NCBI GenBank assembly: GCA_963807425.1
Contig: CAWEBZ010000012.1
Span: forward strand, 124,001 to 188,000
DNA: 64,000 nucleotides
Reading direction: 5' to 3'
Source: VRUE01 sp963807425
GTDB taxonomy: Bacteria; Actinomycetota; Thermoleophilia; Solirubrobacterales; 70-9
Position 1 is the stretch's first letter. Each line of letters starts with the position of its first letter. A model generated the notes under the pieces. It did not search any database, was not told the origin of the DNA, and saw nothing but the letters and a program-made list of their open reading frames with translations. The translations under genes and the position numbers were made by a program. Shown piece by piece: positions 1 through 7,964 of this stretch.

Positions 1-689
1 CGGTCGGGCAGCTCCCAGCCGAGCTGCTCTGCGGTCTCGTAGGCGAGCGTCTTCGAGCCCTCCGCGTAATAGGGGCGGAGGTTGACGTTGACGAAGGCCC
101 AGGGCCGGGTTTCGGCGAGCTGTGTGCAGAGGCGGTTGACGTCGTCGTAGTTGCCGCGGACGCCGACCAGGTTGGTCCCGTAGACGCCCGTGGCGAGCAG
201 CTTCTGCTCCTCGAGGTTGGCCGGGACGAATACGTATGAATCGAGCCCGGCAGCGGCGGCGTGGGCGGCGACCGCGTTGGCGAGGTTGCCGGTCGAGGCG
301 CAGGCGACGGTGTCGAAGCCGAGCTCGCGGGCCTTGGCGACCGCAACCGCGACGACGCGGTCCTTGAAGGAGTGGGTCGGGTTGGCGGCATCGTTCTTGA
401 TCCAGAGCTCGGCGTCGAGACCGAGTCGCTCGGCGAGGCGATCGGCCCGCAGCAGCGGGGTCAGGCCGGGCTCCAGCGGATCGCCAGGGCGACCCTCGAA
501 GGGCAGGAAGTCGGCGTAGCGCCAGATCCCCTGCGATCCCGCCTGGATCCGCCGCTTGGTCTCGGCCGGGTCGAAGGCGGAGTGATCGTAGGTCACTTCC
601 AGCGGGCCAAAGCAGTTGTCACAGGCAAAGTGGGCGGCCAGCTCGTAGGTCGCCCCGCACTCCTTGCACTTCAAGCTCTCGATTGACAT
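1..689 (-). CDS. thrC: Threonine synthase, C-terminal part missing at window edge
   Basis: PLP-dependent enzyme converting O-phosphohomoserine to threonine; about 229 N-terminal residues are visible. The N-terminus has two CxxC pairs (C8/C11 and C23/C26) forming a small zinc-ribbon-like lobe, as in the long bacterial/archaeal threonine synthases. The PLP lysine lies in the motif HSFKDR (about K109), followed by the STGN phosphate-binding loop. The ATG at 689 starts exactly at the CxxC lobe. The gene sits 26 nt downstream of an intrinsic terminator that follows a SAM-I riboswitch, so expression should fall when SAM is high. Cysteate synthase and other fold-type II paralogs are related, but the N-terminal lobe and HSFKDR motif favour threonine synthase. 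Confidence 0.9.
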   Translation of the reverse strand, partial: MSIESLKCKECGATYELAAHFACDNCFGPLEVTYDHSAFDPAETKRRIQAGSQGIWRYADFLPFEGRPGDPLEPGLTPLLRADRLAERLGLDAELWIKNDAANPTHSFKDRVVAVAVAKARELGFDTVACASTGNLANAVAAHAAAAGLDSYVFVPANLEEQKLLATGVYGTNLVGVRGNYDDVNRLCTQLAETRPWAFVNVNLRPYYAEGSKTLAYETAEQLGWELPD

Positions 690-714
690 CCGATCTCTCT
701 TTCCGTCGCCTAAC

Positions 715-742
715 GAAAAAACCTCCGCCTGTGGGGGAGGTC
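715..742 (-). terminator. Riboswitch-controlled intrinsic terminator before thrC
   Basis: On the minus strand ACCTCC (741-736) pairs with GGAGGT (726-721) across a 9-nt loop and runs into six T residues. It lies between the SAM-I aptamer and the thrC start, the normal place for an attenuator expression platform. Confidence 0.8.
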
Positions 743-758
743 CGAATCGGAGTCTTCC

Positions 759-877
759 CCACATCTTCCAGGCCTTTCACATGACCTGCTGGAGTTGGCA
801 CCTCCCCTCGGACCGTTGGTCCGAGGTGGTTGCCGGGGCTTCAATGGGCCAGTCCCTCCACCCCTCTAGATGTGGCG
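759..877 (-). promoter_or_regulatory. SAM-I (S-box) riboswitch aptamer
   Basis: Read on the minus strand, the segment has the S-box core in order: a P1 strand ccacatct (875-868), the conserved block GAGGGACTGGCCC, the block CCCGGCAACC, a variable hairpin (cggaccaacggtccg), the block GGTGCCAACTCC, and the closing P1 strand agatgtgg (766-759). P1 pairs perfectly over 8 bp. The terminator at 715-742 follows directly. Known S-box logic is that SAM binding stabilises the terminator and switches off the downstream gene, here threonine synthase. The rest of the 690-989 gap shows no gene; the thrC promoter should lie around 880-985 but no clear -35/-10 pair was seen. Confidence 0.92.
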
Positions 878-989
878 CTTATGTTGGGAGAACCTTACCA
901 GGGGGGTTTCCGGTCACGATTGAGATGGGTCACGGTTAACCTTCTGCTCACCATGCCCGTCACGCCCGACGACAAGATCGGCCAGAGCG

Positions 990-1997
990 ATGCCGAACCT
1001 TCCGAAGCCGAGGCTACGTCGGGCTACCCGGCGCGGCGAGCTGACCCCTCAAGCATCCCAGGCTGAGCCGCGGGCGCCTCGCGTCGAGCAAATCGACGCC
1101 GCAGGGCTGCGCTGGATCAACATCGAGCGGCCCGGTGCCCTCGAGCGGACCTGGATCGAGGAGCACTTCGACTTCCACGCCCTCGACCTCGAGGACGTCC
1201 TCTCGCGCAACCAGCGGCCGAAGATCGACGTCTACGACGACTACCTCTTCATCGTCCTCCACTTCCCGGTCTTCGACCCGGCCGCCGGGCGCCTGGGAAC
1301 CGGCGAGCTCGACCTCTTCGTCGGCCCCGGCTACGTGGTGACGATCCCCAACCAGCCGCTGCAGCCGGTCGAGTACCTCTTCGAGCGCTGCCGGGCGAAG
1401 GAGGAGCTGCGCGAGCAGCTCTTCTCACGCGGCTCCGGCTACCTGCTCTACCGCCTGGTCGACGACAGCTTCGACTACTGCTTCCCGATGCTGCGCAAGA
1501 TCGGCAACAAGCTCGACGCGCTCGAGGACGACATCTTCGAGGGACGCTCGGAGGAGGTCGTGCGCGACATCTCCAACGTCAAGCAGGAGATCATCAACTT
1601 CCGCAAGGTGATCCGTCCGCAGCGGCCCGTCCTGCGCGATCTCGAGAAAGTGAAGCAGCGCTACCTCGCCACCGACCTCGATCTCGAGATCTACTTCGAC
1701 GACATCGTCGATGCGCACGAGCGGATCTGGGACATGCTCGAGAACTACAAGGAGGTCGCCGAGGCGCTCGCCGAGACCAACGAGTCGGTGATCTCGCACC
1801 GCGTCAACGACATCCTCCGGGTGCTGACCTCGATCAGCGTGATCGTCCTGCCGCTGACCCTGATCGCCAGCATTTGGGGCGCCAACGTCCATGTGCCCGG
1901 GGAGGGCGACACCACTGCCTTCTGGATACTGCTCGGCGCGATGGTGGCGATGCTGGTCGCGATGGTCGCCTACTTCCGCCGTCGCGGCTGGCTGTAG
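990..1997 (+). CDS. CorA-family divalent metal transporter, GAN variant
   Basis: Inner-membrane Mg2+/Co2+ channel family protein of 335 residues, normal length. A large cytoplasmic N-terminal domain with long coiled helices (about 150-260) is followed by two C-terminal membrane segments (about 278-297 and 309-328) and the usual basic tail RRRGWL. The signature loop at the end of the first membrane segment is GAN (297-299) instead of the family GMN. In characterised CorA proteins the GMN loop forms the selectivity site, so substrate or activity may differ. The ATG at 990 was chosen because the upstream ATG at 953 is out of frame. The gene stands alone, divergent from thrC, with the HIT gene 12 nt downstream. 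Confidence 0.85.
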   Translation: MPNLPKPRLRRATRRGELTPQASQAEPRAPRVEQIDAAGLRWINIERPGALERTWIEEHFDFHALDLEDVLSRNQRPKIDVYDDYLFIVLHFPVFDPAAGRLGTGELDLFVGPGYVVTIPNQPLQPVEYLFERCRAKEELREQLFSRGSGYLLYRLVDDSFDYCFPMLRKIGNKLDALEDDIFEGRSEEVVRDISNVKQEIINFRKVIRPQRPVLRDLEKVKQRYLATDLDLEIYFDDIVDAHERIWDMLENYKEVAEALAETNESVISHRVNDILRVLTSISVIVLPLTLIASIWGANVHVPGEGDTTAFWILLGAMVAMLVAMVAYFRRRGWL

Positions 1998-2009
1998 CCT
2001 CCGCGCCCC

Positions 2010-2498
2010 GTGGCAAATTTCCGCATCTGGGCGCCATGGCGCCTCGCCTACGTGAAGGACGCTTCCAAGGACATCGAGGACGAGTGCGTCTTCTGCGCCA
2101 AGCCGGCAGCAGGGGATGATGAGGCGAGCCTGATCGTCCACCGCGGCGAGAGCTGCTTCGTCATCCTCAACCTCTACCCGTACACCAACGGCCACCTGAT
2201 GGTCGCTCCCTTCGGGCACATCGGGCGGATCCAGGACCTGCCGGCGGAGACCGTGGCGGAGATGATGTCGCTGGCACAGCGGGCGATGAGCCGACTGGAA
2301 GAGGTCTACGACCCTCACGGTTACAACGTCGGCTTCAACCAGGGCCGTGTCGCTGGTGCCGGGGTCGAGCACCACATCCACCTCCACGTCGTCCCGCGCT
2401 GGGGCGGCGACACCAACTTCATGCCGGTGATCGCCGACACCAAGGTGATGCCGCAGACCCTCGAGCAGAGCTACGAGGCTCTGAAAGGAGTGTTTTGA
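2010..2498 (+). CDS. HIT-family nucleotide hydrolase/transferase
   Basis: Histidine-triad protein, 162 residues, GTG start. The catalytic triad is HxHxH at H122, H124 and H126, with the phosphate-loop tail VVPRW. A CxxC (C26/C29) near the N-terminus suggests a bound zinc, as in actinobacterial Ap4A phosphorylase-type HIT proteins. Family members split or transfer AMP from Ap4A-like dinucleotides or adenosine phosphoramidates in the cytoplasm. Its last codons overlap the TTG start of the phosphohexomutase and carry that gene's ribosome-binding site, so the two are translationally linked. Exact substrate cannot be told. Confidence 0.85.
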   Translation: MANFRIWAPWRLAYVKDASKDIEDECVFCAKPAAGDDEASLIVHRGESCFVILNLYPYTNGHLMVAPFGHIGRIQDLPAETVAEMMSLAQRAMSRLEEVYDPHGYNVGFNQGRVAGAGVEHHIHLHVVPRWGGDTNFMPVIADTKVMPQTLEQSYEALKGVF

Positions 2499-3877
2499 CC
2501 GACCAGCCGACCCTGGCGCCCCCTGGGATCTTCAAGGCCTACGACATCCGCGGCCTCTACGGGTCCGAAATGGACGAGACGACCGCGCACGCGATCGGCC
2601 GCGCCTTCGCCCGGGTGCTGGCGCGGCTGCGGGGCAAGCAGCCGGCGGAGCTGCGGGTCGGGCTCGGTCGCGACATGCGCCTGACCGCGCCGGAGATGGC
2701 GGCAGAGCTGCGCGACGGCCTGATCTTCGAGGGGGCCACGGTGCTCGACGCCGGCATGGTCGCCACCGAGATGCTCTACCACCTGGTCGGGTCGCGCGAC
2801 CTCGATGGCGGTGCGATGGTGACCGCCTCGCACAACCCGAAGGCCTACACCGGCGTCAAGCTGGTCCGCGAGGGTGCGCTCGCCCTCTCGGGCGATGCCG
2901 GGATCGGCGACGTGCGGCGTGAGATCGAAGCAGGGCTCGGGCACGCCCCCGGCGGCGGCTCCTTCGAGGAGATCGACATCTGGGACGAGTACCGCGCCCA
3001 TGCCCTCTCCTTCGTCGACTCGGAGAAGGTGAAGCCGATGAAGGTCGTCGTCGATGGCGGCAACGGGATGAGCGGTCCTATGGTAGGGCCGATCCTGCAC
3101 GGGCTCGGCCTCGAGCTCGAGGAGATGTACCTCCAGCCCGATGGCGAGTTCCCCGACCACGAGCCGAACCCGCTGCTGGAGGAGAACCGGCGGATGATCA
3201 TCGAGCGGGTGCGATCGACGGGTGCCGACCTGGGGATCGCCTGGGACGGCGACGCCGACCGCTGCTTCTTCATCGACGGCAGCGGCGAGTTCTGCGACGG
3301 CGACTTCATCTGCGCGCTGCTCTCCCGCGCCGCCCTCGTCAAGAGCCCCGGCGCGACGATCCTCTACGACCCGCGCTCGAGCCGCGCCGTTCCCGACCTG
3401 GTCGCAGCCGAGGGAGGCCGCTCGGCGCTCTCCCGGGTCGGCCACGCCTTCTTCAAGGAAAGAATGCGAGAGGAGAACGCGGTCTTCGGTGGCGAGGTCT
3501 CCGGCCACTACTACTTCCGCGACTTCTGGTGCGCCGACTCGGGCACGATCCCGGCGCTGCTGATGCTCGAGCTGCTCTCGGTCGACGGCCGCAGCCTCTC
3601 CGAGCTGATGGCGGAGTTTCGCTCGCGCTACTTCATCTCCGGCGAGATCAACTCCGAGGTCGCCGACCCGGAGGCGAAGATGGCCGAGATCGGCGAGCGC
3701 TACAGCGACGGCGAGCAGACCCACCTCGACGGGATATCCGTCGACTACCCCGACTGGCACTTCAACGTCCGCCCCTCCAACACCGAGCCCCTCTTGCGGC
3801 TCAACCTCGAGTCGCTGATCTCGCGCGAGGACATGGAGCAGAAGCGGGACGAGGTCCTGGGGTTGATACGGGCGTGA
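2495..3877 (+). CDS. manB: Phosphomannomutase/phosphoglucomutase
   Basis: Alpha-D-phosphohexomutase of 460 residues interconverting hexose 6- and 1-phosphates, feeding GDP-mannose or UDP-glucose precursors for the polysaccharide genes of this window. All four signature loops are present: the phosphoserine loop TASHNP (Ser112), the metal loop DGDADR (about 252-257), the sugar loop GEVSGH (about 333) and the phosphate loop RPSNTEPLLR (about 426). The TTG start at 2495 is preceded by AAAGGAG five bases upstream and overlaps the HIT stop by four bases. Whether mannose, glucose or both are used cannot be told from sequence. The symbol follows the PMM/PGM subfamily. Confidence 0.9.
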   Translation: MTDQPTLAPPGIFKAYDIRGLYGSEMDETTAHAIGRAFARVLARLRGKQPAELRVGLGRDMRLTAPEMAAELRDGLIFEGATVLDAGMVATEMLYHLVGSRDLDGGAMVTASHNPKAYTGVKLVREGALALSGDAGIGDVRREIEAGLGHAPGGGSFEEIDIWDEYRAHALSFVDSEKVKPMKVVVDGGNGMSGPMVGPILHGLGLELEEMYLQPDGEFPDHEPNPLLEENRRMIIERVRSTGADLGIAWDGDADRCFFIDGSGEFCDGDFICALLSRAALVKSPGATILYDPRSSRAVPDLVAAEGGRSALSRVGHAFFKERMREENAVFGGEVSGHYYFRDFWCADSGTIPALLMLELLSVDGRSLSELMAEFRSRYFISGEINSEVADPEAKMAEIGERYSDGEQTHLDGISVDYPDWHFNVRPSNTEPLLRLNLESLISREDMEQKRDEVLGLIRA

Positions 3878-4878
3878 GCCTGACGCCGGAGCTGGCGCTC
3901 TGCAAAGCCGAAGACGCCGGCATCCAGCGCCTCCGCATCCCCACCCCGTTCGCCGTCGGGCGGGTCAACTGCTACCTGCTCGAGGACGAGCCCCTGACCC
4001 TGATCGACACCGGGCCCAACTCCGGCAAGGCACTGGACGAGCTGCAGTCCCAGCTGGCCGAGCGCGGGCACTCGATCGACGACCTCGAGCTGGTCATCGT
4101 CACTCATCAGCACATCGACCACCTCGGCCTGGTCGAGATCGTCGTCCAGCACTCCGGCGCTGAGGTGGCGGCGATCGGCGTCGCCGCCGAGCGCCTGGCC
4201 AACTTCGACGAGGACGCCGAGGCCGAGGATCGCTTCGCCGTCGAGCTGATGCTGCGCAACGGCATCCCCGAGGAGGTGACGGTGGCGCTGCGCAGCGTCT
4301 CGCGAAGCTTCCGCGGCTGGGGATCGCACGTGGCGGTGACGAAACCGCTCGCCGACGGGGAGGAGCTCGCCTTTCGCGACCGCACCCTGCAGGCGATCCA
4401 CCGCCCCGGCCACAGCCCCTCCGACACGGTCTTCTGGGACGAGGAGCGGCGCATCCTGATTGCCGCCGACCACCTGATCGCCCATATCTCCTCCAACCCA
4501 CTGATCAGCCGGCCGCTGGATGGATCCGAACGTCGCCCCCAGGCGCTGGTCACCTACATCGAGTCGATGAAGAAGACGAGGGAGATGCCGGCGGAGATCG
4601 TTCTCTCCGGCCACGGCGACCCGATCGTCGATCACGTCGCCCTGATCGACGACCGCCTGGTCAAGCACGAGCGTCGCAAGGAGAAGATCTTCGGGCTGAT
4701 CGCCGAGCAGCCGCGCAGCGGCTACGAGCTGGCGCAGGCGCTCTGGGGCAACGTCGCCGTCACCCAAGCCTTCCTCACCCTCTCCGAGGTGATCGGCCAC
4801 GCCGACCTGCTCGTCAACGAGGGCCGCATCCGCGAAGCCGACGACGGAGAGGTGATCCGCTACGAGGCGACCGGGTAG
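3874..4878 (+). CDS. Metallo-beta-lactamase-fold hydrolase
   Basis: Cytoplasmic MBL-fold hydrolase, 334 residues. The zinc motif THQHIDH lies at about 77-83; further ligands are in GHSPSD (about 180), ADHL (about 199) and SGHGDP (about 246), giving the complete binuclear site. After the MBL core a C-terminal helical/winged segment (about 270-330) resembles the tail of the LACTB2/glyoxalase-II-like group. The reading frame is open for 345 bases further upstream inside the mutase gene, but the GTG at 3874 overlaps the mutase stop (GTGA) and starts just before the MBL fold, so it is preferred. It ends the HIT-mutase run. Substrate unknown; a thioesterase, hydroxyacylglutathione hydrolase or RNase is possible. 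Confidence 0.85.
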   Translation: MSLTPELALCKAEDAGIQRLRIPTPFAVGRVNCYLLEDEPLTLIDTGPNSGKALDELQSQLAERGHSIDDLELVIVTHQHIDHLGLVEIVVQHSGAEVAAIGVAAERLANFDEDAEAEDRFAVELMLRNGIPEEVTVALRSVSRSFRGWGSHVAVTKPLADGEELAFRDRTLQAIHRPGHSPSDTVFWDEERRILIAADHLIAHISSNPLISRPLDGSERRPQALVTYIESMKKTREMPAEIVLSGHGDPIVDHVALIDDRLVKHERRKEKIFGLIAEQPRSGYELAQALWGNVAVTQAFLTLSEVIGHADLLVNEGRIREADDGEVIRYEATG

Positions 4879-4889
4879 TAAGCACCGCC

Positions 4890-4908
4890 CCGCCAAGAAG
4901 CGGATGCT
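4890..4908 (+). repeat. 19-bp direct repeat, left copy
   Basis: The 19 bases ccgccaagaagcggatgct here are identical to 5412-5430. In the right copy they include the ATG (5426) that starts the conserved part of the lipid-kinase gene. The two copies bracket 503 bases of anomalous sequence. Confidence 0.9.
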
Positions 4909-5411
4909 CAGTTGCGGCTACTGAGAAGCCCCGCCGTCCACCTCTCAAGATGGAGGCGTCACCGAGGAGGGAGCGCGGAGCTACTTAGGCGCTGCCAGAC
5001 GGAGGCCCACGAGGCGGGTTTGTGTGAGCTAGTCATCACCAGGACGTTCGGCCTGACGCTGGGCGCGGCAGTCCAAGGGTTCCCTGACGAACTTGCGCGC
5101 AAACCACTCAATGAACGCCCAGTAGACATGGTCAGCGAGACTGACAACCAGGATTACGGCCAGGACGATCAGGACCACGCCGAGCGATGGCTCATCCATG
5201 CGGCAAGGGTAACCCCAGGCCATGTTGACCTTGCTGGCGTACTCCTGGAGCTCGGGGTCGTCGCGCCAGGGCTTTGTCGATCTCCTCGTAGGCCTAACTC
5301 GCACTACTCTGCACGAGTGCCGGCACACCCCCGCGTCCTGATGAGTGGCGCACCGACTGGCGCACCAGATCTGAATGTCGGCCAAAATCCGCTCTAGAAA
5401 GCTGAGGAAGT
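4909..5411. other. Segment between direct repeats, mostly non-coding
   Basis: About 500 bases between the hydrolase and the lipid kinase, visibly lower in GC than the neighbours and out of keeping with the 0-20 bp gaps elsewhere in this run. It holds one possible small membrane-protein gene on the minus strand (5029-5223) and a short hairpin (CTCAGT..ACTGAG, 4907-4926). No tRNA, transposase or terminal inverted repeat is seen. Bracketing by the 19-bp repeat suggests an insertion with target duplication, or a segmental duplication that moved the kinase start away from the hydrolase. Confidence 0.5.
5029..5223 (-). CDS. Possible small single-pass membrane protein
   Basis: 64 codons from the ATG at 5223, with AAGG five bases upstream. 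It encodes one clear hydrophobic helix (about residues 13-30, beginning LGVVLIVLAVILVV) followed by an amphipathic, basic tail. The frame stays open upstream to 5442 but would then run into the kinase gene. I do not recognise a family. The hydrophobic stretch and acceptable ribosome site argue for a real gene; the lack of a known relative and the odd location inside a repeat-bracketed segment argue against. Confidence 0.35.
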   Translation of the reverse strand: MAWGYPCRMDEPSLGVVLIVLAVILVVSLADHVYWAFIEWFARKFVREPLDCRAQRQAERPGDD

Positions 5412-6355
5412 CCGCCAAGAAGCGGATGCTGATCATCGTCAACCCCTACGCGACGACGGTGTCGGACCGGCTGAAGAATCTGGTCGTTTACGCGCTGCAG
5501 GGGCGCTATGAGGTGGAAACGGTCACCACGGAGGCGCAGAATCACGCAACCGAGATCGGTCGCGAGGTGCGCGACCACGGCTACGACATCGTCGTCGCCT
5601 TCGGCGGCGACGGGACCCTGAACGAGGTGGTCAACGGGCTCGCCGGAACCGACGTGCCGGTATCGGTGCTGCCGGGCGGGTCGACCAACGTCGTCTGTCG
5701 CACGCTGGGGATCCCCAACGACGTCGTCGACGCGACCGAGCATCTGCTGGCGGTGGCTGACGAGTGGACGCCGCGCCGGATCGACCTCGGCAAGGTCGAC
5801 GACCGCTACTTCGTCTTCTCCTGCGGCGTCGGCATCGACGCGACCGTGGTCAAGCGGGTCGACGCCCACCCGAAGCTGAAGTCGCGGGTCGGTCCCTATT
5901 ACTACAGCTGGGCGGCGATCTCGGCCTTCTACCGCAGCTACCTCTACAACGCGGTCAAGCTGCGGGTCGAGATCGAGGGCCGCGACCCGGTCGAGGGGAT
6001 CACCGCCCTCGCCCAGAACTCCGATCCCTTCACCTACTTCGCCCGGCGCCCGGTGCGGGTCTGCGAAGGGGTCGAGTTCGACGATGGCACGCTCTCGGTC
6101 GGAGTGCTGAAGCGCGCGGCTCAGCGCGACATGCCGACCCTGATGAGGCGTCTCCTGAGCGAGCGCCGGGCCGGCGCCGGCCATCGCCAGATCGCCCACT
6201 TCGAAGACGTGCTCGAGGCCACCGTCGCCTCGGTCTCGGAGACCAAGGACGGGACGCACCGGCCCTTCCCGGTCCAGGTCGACGGCGACTACATCGGCGA
6301 GCGGCTGCGGGTGGTGCTGAGCGTCGCCCCCGGCGAGCTGACGATCGTCGCCTGA
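5375..6355 (+). CDS. Diacylglycerol kinase-family lipid kinase (DgkB/YegS-like)
   Basis: Soluble, membrane-associated lipid kinase, 326 residues from the ATG at 5375. The kinase core begins MLIIVNP; the nucleotide-binding GGDGT loop is at 76-80, followed by GGSTN, and the C-terminal half is the beta-sandwich lid of the family. Likely substrate is diacylglycerol or a related lipid, recycling it into phospholipid. The start is uncertain: homology begins at the internal ATG 5426, which lies within the right copy of the 19-bp direct repeat, and neither start has a good ribosome site. If the segment 4909-5411 is an insertion, the original start would have lain 25 bases after the hydrolase stop. 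The 3' end overlaps the convergent glycosyltransferase by 67 bases. Confidence 0.85.
   Translation: MSAKIRSRKLRKSAKKRMLIIVNPYATTVSDRLKNLVVYALQGRYEVETVTTEAQNHATEIGREVRDHGYDIVVAFGGDGTLNEVVNGLAGTDVPVSVLPGGSTNVVCRTLGIPNDVVDATEHLLAVADEWTPRRIDLGKVDDRYFVFSCGVGIDATVVKRVDAHPKLKSRVGPYYYSWAAISAFYRSYLYNAVKLRVEIEGRDPVEGITALAQNSDPFTYFARRPVRVCEGVEFDDGTLSVGVLKRAAQRDMPTLMRRLLSERRAGAGHRQIAHFEDVLEATVASVSETKDGTHRPFPVQVDGDYIGERLRVVLSVAPGELTIVA
5412..5430 (+). repeat. 19-bp direct repeat, right copy
   Basis: Identical to 4890-4908. It lies at the junction between the short N-terminal extension and the conserved start of the lipid-kinase coding sequence. Confidence 0.9.
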
Positions 6356-7281
6356 GGCTCAGGTCGCGGGCCGCCGCCAAAGGGAGCCTGGCCGCTGAGG
6401 ACCGTGTTGAGTGCCGCCCGTGCCGCTTTCTGCCGGCCGACCTGATCACGGCGCTGCAGCGAGTAGATGCCCACCCGGAGCGCATAGCGGAGGGCTAGTG
6501 CCCAGCGATAGTCGGATGCCAGCTCGGGGAAGTGCTTGCGGGCGAATTGCATGCGTGCGTAGGCCGCCTGCGCCTCCATCTGCGCGTTCTCCCAGTGGTC
6601 CTGCTCGTGGTGGCAGATCATCACCTGCGGCAGGTGGACGATCTCCCACCCCACGTCCTTCAGGCGCCAGCACAGATCGGTCTCCTCGGAGAAGAGAAAG
6701 AACTGCTCGTCGAACCATCCCGTGCTCTCCAGCGCGCTTCGCCGGGCCAGCATGAAGGACCCCGAGGTCCAGTCGCAGACCGTTTCGCGGTCGTACATTC
6801 GGGGGTCGAGCTCGCGCTCGCCCAGGATCCGCCTCAGCCCCGGCACCTTCTCGATCGACAGGGCTTCGGCGAGCATGTGCTTGACCGAGGGGAAGCGCCT
6901 GATGCTTGGCGCCAGCGAGCCGTCTCCACGCAGCTGTCGGACACCGGCCAGCGCAATCCCCGGCTGGCTGTCCATGACCGCGGTCAGAGAGTCCAGGCTG
7001 CCCTCCAGCAATTCCGTGTCGGGGTTGAGGAAGAGCACGTAGCGTGAGTTCGCCGTCTTTAGTGCGCAGTTGTTGGCATGGCCGAATCCACGATTCGGAC
7101 AGCGGATCGTGCGAACTCCCGGAAATCGGTCTTCGACGTAGCCGGCCGAGCCATCGCTGCCGTTGTCGACCACGACGACGTCGACGTAGAGCTTGCCGAC
7201 ATGGGCGAACAGGCTGGTCAGCGCCGCGTCCAGCCAGCGCTTGCCGTTGTGGGAAACGATGATTACGCAGAGGTCGTGCAC
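6289..7281 (-). CDS. Family 2 glycosyltransferase (rhamnosyltransferase-like)
   Basis: GT-A fold transferase of 330 residues, GTG start. It has the GT2 N-terminal nucleotide-binding strand (CVIIVSHN), the VVDNGSDGS loop at about 36-43, the metal-binding NPDTE at about 90-94, and a WTSGSFML acceptor region typical of the WbbL/rhamnosyltransferase group. No membrane segment is evident, so it should act at the inner face of the membrane on a lipid-linked glycan. It is the first gene of the polysaccharide region, alone on its strand, convergent with the lipid kinase. Donor sugar not determinable. Confidence 0.85.
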   Translation of the reverse strand: MHDLCVIIVSHNGKRWLDAALTSLFAHVGKLYVDVVVVDNGSDGSAGYVEDRFPGVRTIRCPNRGFGHANNCALKTANSRYVLFLNPDTELLEGSLDSLTAVMDSQPGIALAGVRQLRGDGSLAPSIRRFPSVKHMLAEALSIEKVPGLRRILGERELDPRMYDRETVCDWTSGSFMLARRSALESTGWFDEQFFLFSEETDLCWRLKDVGWEIVHLPQVMICHHEQDHWENAQMEAQAAYARMQFARKHFPELASDYRWALALRYALRVGIYSLQRRDQVGRQKAARAALNTVLSGQAPFGGGPRPEPQATIVSSPGATLSTTRSRSPM

Positions 7282-7346
7282 GCAAGCAGATAACGGAGGG
7301 GCGTCGGTGCAGCTTGCGGTCTCCGCCTGGCGCCGGCAGCGTTACC

Positions 7347-7922
7347 ATGCGGCCGATGAGCGGGGGGTCCCTTCAACGCTCCGACCTGGCCCCCGGGCTG
7401 CTGATCGGCGACAAGGTCCTGATCGGCGAGGGGGCTCTGATCGGAGGCCAGGTTGTGATCCATGAGGGAGTGCGGATCGGCGCCGGCGCTCGGATCGGCG
7501 ATCACGCCCAGGTGAGATACGGAGCTCAGATCGGCGCCGGCGCGACGGTTGGCAGCTTCACCTCGGTCGACCCGGGCGTCATCGTCGGTGAGCGGGCCAG
7601 CGTGCAGACCCGCTGCTACCTCACCGCAGGGACGGTGATCGAGGACGACGTCTTCATTGGCCCGGGCGTGACCCTGACCAACGACAACACGATGGATCGC
7701 CACCCGGTGGATATGAAGCTCGAAGGGCCGCTATTGCGGCGAGCCTGCCGGATCGGCGGCGGCGCTGTGATCTGTCCCGGGATAGAGGTCGGAGAAGAGG
7801 CGTTTGTCGCCGCGGGCGCGGTCGTCACCACCGACGTCGCACCCCGCAGCGTGGTCATGGGCGTGCCGGCAAAGCTCGTTCGCCAGGTGCCCGACGAGGA
7901 TCTTCTCGAGCACTGGCGCTGA
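7347..7922 (+). CDS. Left-handed beta-helix N-acetyltransferase (WbpD/WlbB-like)
   Basis: 191 residues, almost entirely hexapeptide repeats ([LIV]-G-x4), with the insertion loop TLTND and the closing motif VVMGVPAKLV common in sugar-nucleotide N-acetyltransferases. Members such as WbpD/WlbB acetylate the 3-amino group of UDP-2-acetamido-3-amino-glucuronate. The amino group would come from the DegT enzyme two genes downstream, and a WlbA-like dehydrogenase and WbpI-like epimerase are also in the window. The frame opens at a TTG at 7314, but the ATG at 7347 (or 7356) lies immediately before the repeats and is preferred; no strong ribosome site separates them. An O-acetyltransferase role is the main alternative. 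Confidence 0.8.
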   Translation: MRPMSGGSLQRSDLAPGLLIGDKVLIGEGALIGGQVVIHEGVRIGAGARIGDHAQVRYGAQIGAGATVGSFTSVDPGVIVGERASVQTRCYLTAGTVIEDDVFIGPGVTLTNDNTMDRHPVDMKLEGPLLRRACRIGGGAVICPGIEVGEEAFVAAGAVVTTDVAPRSVVMGVPAKLVRQVPDEDLLEHWR

Positions 7923-7964
7923 GTCTGGGCGCAAACTTTCGCGCTTTCGCGCCGTTGGTGGTGC

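Noticed and set aside
1425..2387. Long minus-strand open frame opposite corA and the HIT gene
   Set aside because: Shadow frame produced by high third-position GC; both plus-strand genes have clear family motifs and the translated shadow has no recognisable fold.
2471..4896. Minus-strand open frames of about 380-430 codons opposite the mutase and MBL genes
   Set aside because: Overlap motif-bearing genes completely, are acidic/valine-rich in the way typical of antisense GC frames, and lack ribosome sites.
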